Origin: Photobacterium sp. SKA34
GTDB taxonomy: Bacteria > Pseudomonadota > Gammaproteobacteria > Enterobacterales > Vibrionaceae
Length of the DNA: 64,000 nt
Direction of reading: 5' to 3'
NCBI RefSeq assembly: GCF_000153325.1
Contig: NZ_CH724144.1
Location: 254,049-318,048, forward strand
Part shown: positions 19,072 to 27,771 of the stretch, in pieces
Layout: every line of letters starts with the position of its first letter
How positions within the stretch are numbered: the stretch's first letter is position 1
Notes under the pieces: generated by a model
The model's database searches: none
What the model saw: only the letters and a program-made list of their open reading frames with translations
What the model was told of the DNA's origin: nothing
Program-made: the position numbers and the translations under genes

Positions 19072-21735
19072 ATGACTATTAAACTTACTGCGTTAGCATC
19101 TTTTATTACACTAGCGGTTACTGGTTGTGCAACTCAGGGAAATAATGATCAAACTGTAGTTAATAACCTAGCGTCAAACCTAGACCTTAACTACGAAGTC
19201 GCTATTCAGCATGGCGCAGAAGAAGGCTTGCCATGTAAAACTCTGGGTGCGGAATGGGCATCATGTGATTTGATTAATTTAACGCTGGAAAATAAAGGCC
19301 CAGCGGTGACGAATAAAGACTGGAAAATTTACTTCAGCAGTATTCGTCAAATCCTAGAAGTGCAGAATGAACAATTCAAAGTTACTCACGTAACAGGTGA
19401 TCTACACACCCTAGAGCCAACAGATAAGTTTGATGGTTTTGCTGAAGGTGAAAAGGTTGTTATCCCTTACATCGGTGAATATTGGACTTTATTTGAAAAT
19501 GATTACATGCCTCGTGCATACGTAACAGCAGGTAATACAGAAGCAAAAACAATTGTTAGCACAGATACAGTTAACCCTGCAGATTATTTAATGCCATTAA
19601 AAGGCGATCAATTTAAGCGTGTTAAAGCGGATAACAACGTATTAGCGACAGCAGAAACACGTTTTGAGAAAAACAGCGATGTAAACGTAGTGGCTTCTGA
19701 AGAAGTGGCTGGCACTATTTTACCTACACCGCTAAGTACTAAATTAACTGGCAATACTGTTTCTCTAGCTAACGGTATTAAAATTGAAAACTTCACATTA
19801 CCTGCAGATATGATGACAGCAGTAGATGCTCGTTTAGCACAGCTTGGAGTGAACGCGCAGGGTGAATACCCAGTAAAATTGACAATTTTACCGGGCTTAT
19901 TTAAGAAGGATCAGCAAATTGTTGGTGCTTATAAGCTAGACGTAACTAAGAAAGGCGCAACCGTTACTGGTTTTGATAACCAAGGTGCTTTCTACGGTAT
20001 GCAGTCTCTGATCTCACTGATGTCTACCGGAGCAGATAACAGCATTCCAACATTAAATGTCTTGGATGCGCCACGTTTTGATTATCGTGGTGTAATGGTT
20101 GATGTGGGTCGTAACTTCCACTCTAAAGAAGCGATCCTACGTACGCTAGATCAAATGGCAGCGTACAAGATGAATAAATTCCACTTCCACCTGTCAGATG
20201 ATGAAGGCTGGCGTATCGAAATTCCGGGTCTTCCAGAATTGACAGAAATCGGTGGTAAGCGTTGTCATGATTTATCAGAAACATCATGTTTGTTGCCTCA
20301 GTTAGGTTCAGGCCCAACATCTGAGAACGATGGTTCAGGTTTCTACAGCAAGCAAGATTACTTAGATATTCTAAAATATGCGAAAGCACGTGGTATCGAA
20401 GTGATCCCTGAAATTGACATGCCAGCTCACGCACGTGCAGCGGTAGTAGCAATGGAAGCGCGTTACAAGCGTCTAGCGGCTGAAGGCAAGGTGGATGAAG
20501 CGAATGAATATCGCTTGATGGATCCACAAGATACGTCAAACGTAACGACAGTACAGTTCTACGATAAGCGTAGTTTCATTAACCCATGTATGGATTCGTC
20601 TGCAAAGTTTGTTGATAAAGTCATTACTGAAATTCAAGCAATGCACAAAGACGCGGGTATGCCGCTAAATACATGGCACTTCGGTGGTGATGAAGCGAAG
20701 AACATTAAGTTGAATGCGGGCTTCCAAGATATTAACGCTGCAGAGCCAACAGCTTGGACGGGTTCTATTGATCAATCTAAGCAAGATAAGCCATACCAAA
20801 AATCACCAATGTGTCAGAAATTGATCGCAGAAGGTGTGGTAAGTGATTACGATCGCCTACCAAGCTACTTTGCTGAGCGTGTAAGTACAGTGGTGAATGG
20901 CAAGGGGATTGAGAATTTCCAAGCATGGCAAGATGGCTTGAAGTACTCGAAAGATGCGAAAGCATTTGAAACAGAGAACGTACGTGTGAACTTCTGGGAC
21001 GTTCTATACTGGGGCGGTGGTGCATCTGCATACGAGTGGGCTAACAAAGGCTACGATGTTGTTGTATCAAACCCAGATTACGTATACATGGACATGCCAT
21101 ATGAAGTAGATCCATCAGAGCGTGGTTACTACTGGGCAACACGTGCAACTGACACTCGTAAGATGTTTGGTTTTGCACCAGAGAACTTACCTCAGAACGC
21201 AGAAACATCACTCGATCGTGATGGCAATGGTTTTGCAAGTAAAGGTACAGTTGAATCGAAAGGCTTCCACGGTCTGTCTGCGCAGCTTTGGAGTGAAACT
21301 GTAGGTAACGATGATCAATACGAATACATGGTATTCCCTCGCGTACTAGCAGCTGCTGAGCGTGCATGGCACAAAGGTGAGTGGGAAAATGAGTACCAAG
21401 CAGGTGTTGAATACTCACAAGACTCAAACCTTGTGAATAAGAAAGCTCTTCACTACGAGTGGGAGCGTTTTGCTAACGTTCTTGGTCAACGTGAACTAGC
21501 TAAACTTGATGCAGCAGGTATTCAGTACCGTGTACCAGTACCTGGAGCAAAAATTGAAAATGGTAAACTTGCAATGAACGTAAGTATGCCTGGCTTAGCG
21601 CTACAATACTCAACGGACGAAGGCAAAACGTGGAACACTTATAATGCGAAAGCACAACCAAGTGTAACGGGTAAAGTTGAAATCCGAGCTGTAAGTGCAG
21701 ACGGTAAACGTTTCAGCCGTGTAACATCACTATAA
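19072..21735 (+). CDS. chb: Chitobiase (beta-N-acetylhexosaminidase, GH20), lipoprotein
   Basis: 887 aa, matching the size of Vibrio chitobiase. An N-terminal signal with lipobox AVTGC (Cys19) predicts an outer-membrane lipoprotein. Domains in order: an immunoglobulin-like carbohydrate-binding N-domain (about 30-190), GH20b (about 210-335), the GH20 barrel with FDYRGVMVDVGRNF, KFHFHLSDDEGW and the catalytic pair Asp540-Glu541 in HFGGDEAKN, and a C-terminal beta domain. It cleaves chitobiose and longer chitin oligomers to GlcNAc, which NagE imports. Its place after nagE fits one chitin-breakdown unit. Confidence 0.95.
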   Translation: MTIKLTALASFITLAVTGCATQGNNDQTVVNNLASNLDLNYEVAIQHGAEEGLPCKTLGAEWASCDLINLTLENKGPAVTNKDWKIYFSSIRQILEVQNEQFKVTHVTGDLHTLEPTDKFDGFAEGEKVVIPYIGEYWTLFENDYMPRAYVTAGNTEAKTIVSTDTVNPADYLMPLKGDQFKRVKADNNVLATAETRFEKNSDVNVVASEEVAGTILPTPLSTKLTGNTVSLANGIKIENFTLPADMMTAVDARLAQLGVNAQGEYPVKLTILPGLFKKDQQIVGAYKLDVTKKGATVTGFDNQGAFYGMQSLISLMSTGADNSIPTLNVLDAPRFDYRGVMVDVGRNFHSKEAILRTLDQMAAYKMNKFHFHLSDDEGWRIEIPGLPELTEIGGKRCHDLSETSCLLPQLGSGPTSENDGSGFYSKQDYLDILKYAKARGIEVIPEIDMPAHARAAVVAMEARYKRLAAEGKVDEANEYRLMDPQDTSNVTTVQFYDKRSFINPCMDSSAKFVDKVITEIQAMHKDAGMPLNTWHFGGDEAKNIKLNAGFQDINAAEPTAWTGSIDQSKQDKPYQKSPMCQKLIAEGVVSDYDRLPSYFAERVSTVVNGKGIENFQAWQDGLKYSKDAKAFETENVRVNFWDVLYWGGGASAYEWANKGYDVVVSNPDYVYMDMPYEVDPSERGYYWATRATDTRKMFGFAPENLPQNAETSLDRDGNGFASKGTVESKGFHGLSAQLWSETVGNDDQYEYMVFPRVLAAAERAWHKGEWENEYQAGVEYSQDSNLVNKKALHYEWERFANVLGQRELAKLDAAGIQYRVPVPGAKIENGKLAMNVSMPGLALQYSTDEGKTWNTYNAKAQPSVTGKVEIRAVSADGKRFSRVTSL

Positions 21736-21771
21736 GTTAAGATGTAAACACGCTTCAATTGTTAAAATATC

Positions 21772-21806
21772 AGCCGATGGAGGGCAACCTTCATCGGCTT
21801 TTTTCA
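21772..21806 (+). terminator. terminator after chitobiase
   Basis: Arms AGCCGATG / CATCGGCT with an inner AGG/CCT pairing, followed by TTTTTTC. Confidence 0.85.
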
Positions 21807-21835
21807 TTAAGTTAGGTAAAAATCATGGCAATCAT

Positions 21836-21877
21836 ATTAATGGTCATGTTTTTAATACGCCTAATTAGGGCATTAAT
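21836..21877. repeat. nested inverted repeats upstream of glnS
   Basis: Arms ATTAATG (21836-21842) / CATTAAT (21871-21877) enclose the perfect 10-base palindrome CCTAATTAGG (21860-21869). It lies just before a TATAGT -10-like hexamer and the orphan terminator at 21896. It may be a regulator site; no family consensus was matched. Confidence 0.4.
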
Positions 21878-21895
21878 GTATAGTGTCAGGATACA

Positions 21896-21920
21896 AACTC
21901 CGTTATTACGGGGTTTTTTT
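21896..21920 (+). terminator. orphan terminator or attenuator ahead of glnS
   Basis: Arms AACTCCG / CGGGGTT (one G-U pair) around TTATTA, followed by a run of seven T. It lies only 100 bases before glnS and 90 bases after the chitobiase terminator, so it ends either a short RNA or a glnS leader. Confidence 0.65.
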
Positions 21921-22019
21921 ATCCATATCGACAAACAATGCATACTATTTGTTGAGTCATGAGCCATATTTATGGATCATATACAGTTCTCAATCCTGTA
22001 AGCACACGAGGTGTAATTG

Positions 22020-23684
22020 ATGAGTGAATCTGAAGCTCGTCCAACTAACTTTATCCGCCAAATCATTGATGCGGATTTAGCAAGTGGCAAACATACAAGC
22101 GTACATACCCGATTCCCGCCGGAGCCGAATGGTTACCTGCATATCGGCCATGCTAAATCTATTTGTTTGAACTTCGGTATTGCTCAGGACTATCAGGGTC
22201 AATGTAATCTTCGCTTTGATGATACTAACCCTGAAAAAGAAGACATCGAATACGTTGAGTCTATTAAGAACGATGTTAACTGGTTGGGCTTTGAGTGGAG
22301 CGATGAGATTTGTTATTCATCAAACTACTTCGATAAGCTATACGGGTTCGCAATTGAATTAATTAATAAAGGCTTAGCGTACGTTGATGAGCTAAGTCCA
22401 GAGCAGATGCGTGAGTACCGTGGCACATTAACTGAGCCAGGTAAGCATAGCCCATACCGCGATCGTAGCGTTGAAGAAAACTTAGCTCTATTCGAAAAAA
22501 TGAAGAATGGCGAAGTTGAAGAAGGCAAAATGTGTCTTCGTGCGAAGATCGACATGGCATCAGCATTTATGGTGATGCGTGATCCTGTGATCTACCGTGT
22601 ACGTTTTGCGACTCACCACCAGACGGGTGATAAGTGGTGCATTTACCCAATGTACGACTTCACACACTGTATTTCTGATGCACTAGAAGGCATTACGCAT
22701 TCTATTTGTACGCTTGAGTTCATGGATAACCGTCGTCTATACGATTGGGTTCTTGAAAACATCACTATCGATTGTACACCGCATCAGTATGAGTTTAGCC
22801 GCCTAAACCTTGAATACACTGTGATGTCTAAGCGTAAGCTAAACCAACTTGTGACTGATAAATTGGTTAATGGTTGGGATGATCCACGTATGCCGACTAT
22901 TTCTGGTTTACGTCGCCGTGGCTTTACACCGGCATCTATGCGTGAATTCTGTAAGCGTATTGGTGTGACTAAACAAGATAACACCATCGAGATCAGCTCA
23001 CTAGAATCTTGTATTCGTGACGATCTAAATGAAAATGCATCACGTGCAATGGCTGTCCTTGATCCTGTTAAAGTTGTAATTGAAAACTTTGATGGTGAAA
23101 CAGAAATGCTGACAGTAGCTAATCACCCGAATAAACCAGAAATGGGTTCGCGTGAAGTGCCATTTAGCCGTGAGCTATACATTGAGCGTGAGGATTTCCG
23201 CGAAGAAGCGAATAAGAAATACAAGCGTTTAGTGTTAGGTAAAGAAGTTCGCCTACGTGGCGCTTATGTGATTCAAGCTGATCGTATCGAAAAGGATGCG
23301 GAAGGTAATATCACAACAATCTTCTGTTCTTACGATAAAGATACATTAGGTAAGAACCCAGCAGATGGTCGTAAAGTAAAAGGTGTTATTCACTGGGTAT
23401 CAGCAGAAGCCGGTATTCCAGCAGAAATTCGTTTATACGATCGCCTATTTACAGTACCAAACCCTGGTGCGGCAGATGATTTTGTATCAGTGATCAATCC
23501 TGACTCTCTAACGGTTGTTAACGGTTTCGTAGAGCCATCATTGGGTGCTGCTGAAGCGGAAAAAGCCTACCAATTTGAGCGTATGGGTTACTTCTGTGCA
23601 GATAACAAAGATTCAAGCCCTGAGCATTTAGTCTTTAACCGTACAGTAGGTCTTCGTGATACTTGGGCTAAAATTGGTGACTGA
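22020..23684 (+). CDS. glnS: Glutaminyl-tRNA synthetase
   Basis: 554 aa, the same length as E. coli GlnRS. Class I motifs are HIGH within [15 protein letters not shown] and the KMSKS equivalent VMSKRKL. It charges tRNA-Gln in the cytosol. ATG at 22020 is preferred over the adjacent upstream TTG because GAGG lies 8 bases before it. It is followed by a strong terminator and is monocistronic. A terminator in its leader region suggests control by premature termination. Confidence 0.97.
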   Translation: MSESEARPTNFIRQIIDADLASGKHTSVHTRFPPEPNGYLHIGHAKSICLNFGIAQDYQGQCNLRFDDTNPEKEDIEYVESIKNDVNWLGFEWSDEICYSSNYFDKLYGFAIELINKGLAYVDELSPEQMREYRGTLTEPGKHSPYRDRSVEENLALFEKMKNGEVEEGKMCLRAKIDMASAFMVMRDPVIYRVRFATHHQTGDKWCIYPMYDFTHCISDALEGITHSICTLEFMDNRRLYDWVLENITIDCTPHQYEFSRLNLEYTVMSKRKLNQLVTDKLVNGWDDPRMPTISGLRRRGFTPASMREFCKRIGVTKQDNTIEISSLESCIRDDLNENASRAMAVLDPVKVVIENFDGETEMLTVANHPNKPEMGSREVPFSRELYIEREDFREEANKKYKRLVLGKEVRLRGAYVIQADRIEKDAEGNITTIFCSYDKDTLGKNPADGRKVKGVIHWVSAEAGIPAEIRLYDRLFTVPNPGAADDFVSVINPDSLTVVNGFVEPSLGAAEAEKAYQFERMGYFCADNKDSSPEHLVFNRTVGLRDTWAKIGD

Positions 23685-23710
23685 TAACTTTGCCACTAAT
23701 TTTAGTTAAG

Positions 23711-23740
23711 AAAAGCCGCATTTTGATGCGGCTTTTTATT
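23711..23740 (+). terminator. terminator after glnS
   Basis: Arms AAAAGCCGCA / TGCGGCTTTT around TTTTGA, then TATTTTT. Confidence 0.9.
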
Positions 23741-23831
23741 TTTACATTATTACATTGACTGAATGACTTACTGGTAACGTTGTCAGGAATATTCGTATTA
23801 ATTTGAGAATAGTCTTCCTAACGGATTACCC

Positions 23832-23969
23832 ATGTCGAGTCAAAGAAACTGTGGTTGTATAACCTTTGCTAATTGGTCTTTAAGGAGAGCTATTCTGAGA
23901 GGATTCTCGTTAAGAAAAGATAGTAGCAGAGAAGGTGAGGTTAAATATGCTAATGACTTTGAAAGTTGA
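23832..23969 (+). CDS. doubtful 45-codon ORF between glnS and fur
   Basis: The 240 bases between the glnS and fur terminators contain a short frame starting MSSQRNCGCITFANWS. There is no clear ribosome site and I recognise no family. Because it is followed by a terminator usable on the plus strand (23978-24009), a small RNA is an alternative to a protein. Support is weak for either. Confidence 0.15.
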   Translation: MSSQRNCGCITFANWSLRRAILRGFSLRKDSSREGEVKYANDFES

Positions 23970-23977
23970 TTGTAAAT

Positions 23978-24009
23978 AAAAAAGCCAGTGGAGATACACT
24001 GGCTTTTTT
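23978..24009 (-). terminator. terminator after fur (bidirectional)
   Basis: Thirteen-base perfect arms AAAAAAGCCAGTG / CACTGGCTTTTTT with loop GAGATA, 6 bases from the fur stop. The symmetry lets it work in both directions. Confidence 0.9.
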
Positions 24010-24015
24010 AAAATA

Positions 24016-24462
24016 TTACTTTGGGTCGTGAAGTGTTTCATCTTCGGCGCAGTTGCCGTTTATGCAATGACCGTATAGGTATAGGCTATGATTTGTTAAG
24101 CGAACATTAAAGCTTTCTGCAATTTGTTTTTGACGATCTTCGATGATGTCATCTGAAAACTCGATAACTTTACCACAATCTAAACAAACTAGATGATCAT
24201 GGTGGTGTTGAGTTGATAGTTCGAAAACAGATTTACCGCCTTCAAAATGATGTCGGGTGACAATGCCTGCATCATCAAATTGGTTGAGTACGCGATAGAC
24301 TGTAGCTAGGCCAATTTCTTCGCCAATATCGATAAGTTTTTTGTACAAGTCTTCAGCACTGATATGTTGGCAATCAGGTTCTTGCAGTACTTCCAAAATT
24401 TTAAGGCGTGGAAGAGTAACTTTTAAGCCTGCTTGTTTTAGCGCATGATTATTATCTGACAT
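24016..24462 (-). CDS. fur: Fur, ferric uptake regulator
   Basis: 148 aa. The N-terminal winged helix contains the recognition-helix block GLATVYRVLNQF (51-62). Metal ligands follow in the dimerisation domain: HHHDH at 86-90, Cys93/Cys96, and Cys133/Cys138. With ferrous iron it represses iron uptake genes. The ATG at 24462 has TAGGAAA upstream; an overlapping TTG one codon earlier is unlikely. The order glnS-fur-...-fldA is typical of this family of bacteria. Confidence 0.97.
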   Translation of the reverse strand: MSDNNHALKQAGLKVTLPRLKILEVLQEPDCQHISAEDLYKKLIDIGEEIGLATVYRVLNQFDDAGIVTRHHFEGGKSVFELSTQHHHDHLVCLDCGKVIEFSDDIIEDRQKQIAESFNVRLTNHSLYLYGHCINGNCAEDETLHDPK

Positions 24463-24653
24463 CAAAATTTCCTATTGGCTATCCGCAAAGGTGTTGCAGT
24501 AGTCTTTCTCATTTATAACTATTATAAGTGACGCAACGATAACAATAAACCTTAAAAGCAGAGGAAACTAGGAGATATGTATAATTTCTAGTGTTTGAAT
24601 GTATGTAAAATTTATGTAAATATAAACTCATCGTACCAGATGAGGTATTCACA

Positions 24654-25139
24654 TTGTACAAAGTTTATAAACCCAGTATTGTAAAGTTTGCACTTAATCT
24701 ATGGCCACCTTTCTGGGGAGCTGGCATCAAGATTGTTACGATCAGTGATGATTTTCGGTTTGTTAGAATAAAGTTGAAATTACGCTGGTGGAATAAGAAT
24801 GCAAACCGTACACAGTATGGTGGAAGTATTTTTTCACTTACAGATCCTGTTTATTCTCTAATGTTAATGGGAATACTAGGTCAGGAATATTTTGTGTGGG
24901 ATAAGCAAGCAAATATCAATTTCATCCAACCTGGTGATAGTGATTTAACAGCTGATTTTGTTATTTCAGAGCAGTGTATTGAAGAGATAAAGCAAGTAAC
25001 AAAATCTGGAGATAAGTATTTTCCCTCTTTTACGGTGAATGTATTAAATGGCCGCGGGGAATTAGTCTCTCAAGTTGAGAGAACCTTATATGTAAGGAAA
25101 AAACCAGAATATCGAACGGAATCGAATGCGATATCTTGA
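24654..25139 (+). CDS. DUF4442 hotdog-fold protein (thioesterase-like)
   Basis: 161 aa. The pattern WPPFWGAGIKI, RFVRIKLKLRWWNKN, YGGSIFSLTDPVYSLMLMGILG and FVWDKQANINFIQPG is that of DUF4442, a hotdog-fold family distantly related to acyl-CoA thioesterases. Its function and substrate are unknown. The start is a TTG (GAGG lies 8 bases upstream), as no in-frame ATG gives the conserved N-terminus. It is divergent from fur and ends at a terminator shared with fldA. Confidence 0.85.
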   Translation: MYKVYKPSIVKFALNLWPPFWGAGIKIVTISDDFRFVRIKLKLRWWNKNANRTQYGGSIFSLTDPVYSLMLMGILGQEYFVWDKQANINFIQPGDSDLTADFVISEQCIEEIKQVTKSGDKYFPSFTVNVLNGRGELVSQVERTLYVRKKPEYRTESNAIS

Positions 25140-25165
25140 GTGGAAATATCACTAAAAACACGTAT

Positions 25166-25194
25166 AAAAAACGCGCTCGATAAGCGCGTTTTTT
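25166..25194. terminator. bidirectional terminator between DUF4442 gene and fldA
   Basis: Arms AAAAAACGCGC / GCGCGTTTTTT with a 7-base loop, serving both convergent genes. Confidence 0.9.
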
Positions 25195-25210
25195 GATGCT
25201 CTCAATGTGA

Positions 25211-25738
25211 TTAATCAGCAAGTTCTGCTAAGCACATTTCATCATAAATTTGCTCCACCCATTGCTTAACACGCTGTGCGGTAAGCTCTGGTTGGCGATC
25301 TTCATCAATACATAAACCGACGAAGTGGTTGTCATCAACTAGCGCTTTTGAAGCTTCAAACTCAAAGCCTTCTGTTGAGAAATTACCCACAACAGTTGCA
25401 CCGCGACCTTCAACGATGTCACGTACTGTGCCCATCGAATCACAGAAATATTCTGCGTAATCCTCTTGGTCACCACAACCGAATATAGCAACAAGCTTAG
25501 TTGAAAAATCAACTTGCTCAAGCTCTGGGAAAAAGTCATCCCAATCACACTGTGGTTCACCGTAGTACCAAGTAGGAATACCAAGTAGCAATAGATCAAA
25601 ATTGTCGATATCTTCTTTGCTGCTTTTTGCGATATCTTTTACTTCAACTAGCTTGTCACCAAGTTGCTTTTGAATCATTTTAGCGACAGCTTCGGTATTA
25701 CCTGTGTCGCTACCAAAGAAGAGTCCAACGCTTGCCAT
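25211..25738 (-). CDS. fldA: Flavodoxin FldA
   Basis: 175 aa long-chain flavodoxin. The FMN phosphate loop GSDTGNTEA is at residues 9-17, and the isoalloxazine loops LGIPTWYYGEPQCDW and GCGDQEDYAEYFCD are intact. It is a cytosolic one-electron carrier for enzymes such as IspG/H, MetH and BioB. In E. coli it lies just upstream of fur; here a DUF4442 gene on the other strand separates them. Confidence 0.96.
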   Translation of the reverse strand: MASVGLFFGSDTGNTEAVAKMIQKQLGDKLVEVKDIAKSSKEDIDNFDLLLLGIPTWYYGEPQCDWDDFFPELEQVDFSTKLVAIFGCGDQEDYAEYFCDSMGTVRDIVEGRGATVVGNFSTEGFEFEASKALVDDNHFVGLCIDEDRQPELTAQRVKQWVEQIYDEMCLAELAD

Positions 25739-25949
25739 AGTAGAGATTACCCGTATATAAATAGTTAACTGCTGTATCGCAGTTTACAGAAATCAGTAGA
25801 AACGGTGCAATGATAATTACTGTTTACTGACGTTTTGTGTGTTTTTTCGTCTAAACGGTAGCATTATCCGCAAGAACCAAGTGTTTAGGTGTTGATATAA
25901 TCATCATAAGTTACACAATTAACGTTAATAATTAAATCCCAGTACCTTC

Positions 25950-26148
25950 TCAGCTTAGTTGAATAATACTTTTGGCTATCAATCCTGCACAGCCAAGGAA
26001 TAAGACTAGCCAAACAATTTTTTGTCCAAAGGGAGGGACATTACCTTGCCTTTAAGACATTTTTATTGCCATAACTATAAAGAAAAAATAGAGGCAAAAA
26101 TAAGATTGGCCCAATAGATTCAATTAAGCCCATGTATTTATAAAGCAT
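25950..26148 (-). pseudogene. frameshifted small two-span membrane protein gene (probable)
   Basis: On the minus strand an ATG at 26148, with AAAGGA 6-7 bases upstream, opens a 35-aa frame with one hydrophobic span (ESIGPILFLPLFFLYSYG) ending KAR-stop at 26041. One base out of frame, directly after, comes PFGQKIVWLVLFLGCAGLIA...QLS-stop, a second hydrophobic span. Joined by a one-base shift they make a plausible protein of about 65 aa with two membrane segments. I know no family for it. It may be a decayed gene, a sequencing error, or two short peptides. The rest of the 582-base gap between fldA and ybfF shows no gene. Confidence 0.4.
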
Positions 26149-26274
26149 AACAAATCCTTTTGATATATACCCGAGTAACCTCAAGATACTTGATTTTTAA
26201 AGTCGCTTAGGCATATCAATTTAATGAGACTATAGCATAGTTAAAAAAGGTATTTAACACTGTGGCTATGCAAT

Positions 26275-26308
26275 ATCTCGTTGTTAGTGAGCATGCTAAC
26301 AACGAGAT
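26275..26308. other. strong hairpin downstream of ybfF
   Basis: Thirteen-base perfect arms ATCTCGTTGTTAG / CTAACAACGAGAT with an 8-base loop. Neither strand has a good U-run after it, so it is more likely an RNA-stabilising or Rho-linked hairpin than a simple terminator. Confidence 0.5.
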
Positions 26309-26320
26309 AAGTCATATTAT

Positions 26321-27084
26321 TTATTTATCAAGGAAGTTTGTGATGATACGGGTAACCGTTTCAGGTTTTTCAGCATGGAGCCAATGCCCAGTATTTGCCA
26401 CTATATGTGCTTTGGCCTGAGGAAATTGACGCATAATTTCATCGCGATATTTAGGCTCAATGTAGTCAGATTCTTGGCCTTTAATAAATAATGTTTTGCC
26501 TTTGAACGGTTCTACAGCAGGCTGCCAATCCATAATGGTGTTGTAGTTGGCAATAATCCCATCAACATTAAATCGCCATTGATAATGTTCACCGTGTTTA
26601 GCGAGAGATTTAAGTAAAAATTGCCTAACACCAGCGTCTTCAACATATTGAGCAAGAAAATGTTCGGCTTCACTGCGTTTGGTAATGGTATGTTTATTCA
26701 CTTCTTGTAAGCCGTTAAACACATTTTGATGCCGATTTGCTTGATAGCTAAGTGGAGCCATATCCAGTACAACCAAATATTCTAAGTTATTTGGTGCTAA
26801 TGCAGCCAATGCCATGGCTACTTTTCCACCCATTGAGTGACCAATCACCGAAAATTGATCAATATTTAAGTGGTTGATCACATTAAGCACATCTTGCGCC
26901 ATTTCCTGATAGGTGAAATGATCACTGTGTGGCGACAACCCATGATTACGAAGATCTACGCTAATTACTTTATAGTTACTTTCAAAGATCTGGCTAAAAG
27001 CCCCAGATTAGCAGCACTGCCGAATAAGCCATGGATCAAAATGATCGTTTTTCCATCGCCTTCAACTTGATAATGAAGATTCAC
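26321..27084 (-). pseudogene. ybfF: YbfF-type alpha/beta hydrolase, frameshifted
   Basis: From a GTG at 27084 the minus strand reads VNLHYQVEGDGKTIILIHGLFGS and then LLARS, runs out of frame and stops after 39 codons (TAA at 26965-26967). The correct continuation FESNYKVISVDLRNHGLSPHS lies one base out of frame. The loss of one base in the T-run near 26984-26986 explains it. The repaired length is 254 aa, the same as E. coli YbfF. The rest is intact: nucleophile elbow GHSMGG and catalytic His in NTGHWLHAE. The family is a cytosolic esterase/thioesterase. It is divergent from seqA as in E. coli. The long downstream frame would need a TTG start and lacks the oxyanion-hole HG motif. Confidence 0.85.
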
Positions 27085-27176
27085 TGACTATTTTCTCTAA
27101 TTAGTTGTGGTATTTACCGTAGAGTATAACCTCGGATCAAGCTATAATCGTAGCCAGATTTTTTAACGGAACGATA

Positions 27177-27734
27177 ATGAATAATACGATGAAGACTATT
27201 GAAGTAGACGAAGAACTATATCGTTATATTGCTAGCCAAACTCAACATATTGGTGAAAGTGCTTCTGATATTTTGCGTCGCTTGCTTATGGTGCCTGAAG
27301 AGCAACTACAACAGCAGCCAGCTGTGGTAATGCCTGTTCGTCCGAAAGGGATCGTTGTTAGTAAAGATGCTGGCAATGCACCAACGATGGATCGTGTTAA
27401 AGAAATGCGAACAGTATTGATCTCTGATGAATTTGCAGCACAAGAAAAAGCAATTGGTCGTTTTATGATGATCTTGTCTTCTTTGTATAGCATTGATGCA
27501 GAAGGTTTTGCTGAAGCTGCTGCAATTAAAGGTCGTACCCGCGTTTACTTTGCTCATGACGAAGAAACGTTACTAGCAAGTGGTAAAACGACGAAACCTA
27601 AGTCGATTCCATCAACACCATTCTGGGTGATTACAAATACAAATACTGAGCGTAAGCGTCAAATGATTGACCAGCTGATGACTAAGATGGGATTTGGTTC
27701 AGACATTATTGATAAGGTATGTGGCGAAATCTAA
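27177..27734 (+). CDS. seqA: SeqA, negative modulator of replication initiation
   Basis: 185 aa. The N-terminal oligomerisation domain ([30 protein letters not shown]) and the C-terminal hemimethylated-GATC binding domain ([20 protein letters not shown]) are both present. SeqA sequesters oriC and newly made DNA from re-initiation. Start: the ATG at 27177 has GGAACG 6 bases upstream and adds four residues to the usual MKTIEVD start at 27189. It precedes pgm by 37 bases, probably as one operon, the same order as in E. coli. Confidence 0.95.
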   Translation: MNNTMKTIEVDEELYRYIASQTQHIGESASDILRRLLMVPEEQLQQQPAVVMPVRPKGIVVSKDAGNAPTMDRVKEMRTVLISDEFAAQEKAIGRFMMILSSLYSIDAEGFAEAAAIKGRTRVYFAHDEETLLASGKTTKPKSIPSTPFWVITNTNTERKRQMIDQLMTKMGFGSDIIDKVCGEI

Positions 27735-27771
27735 TCGTCAGGTATTGAGGTCAAATAACAAGGATAAAACT

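Noticed and set aside
21825..21962. 45-codon frame ahead of glnS starting MAIILMVMFLIRL
   Set aside because: It runs through a clear terminator hairpin and uses several rare ATA and AGG codons; it is more likely non-coding leader DNA.
26321..26938. 205-aa frame read as a complete hydrolase from a TTG start
   Set aside because: It lacks the conserved N-terminal HG oxyanion region, which is present one base out of frame upstream; the gene is frameshifted rather than short.
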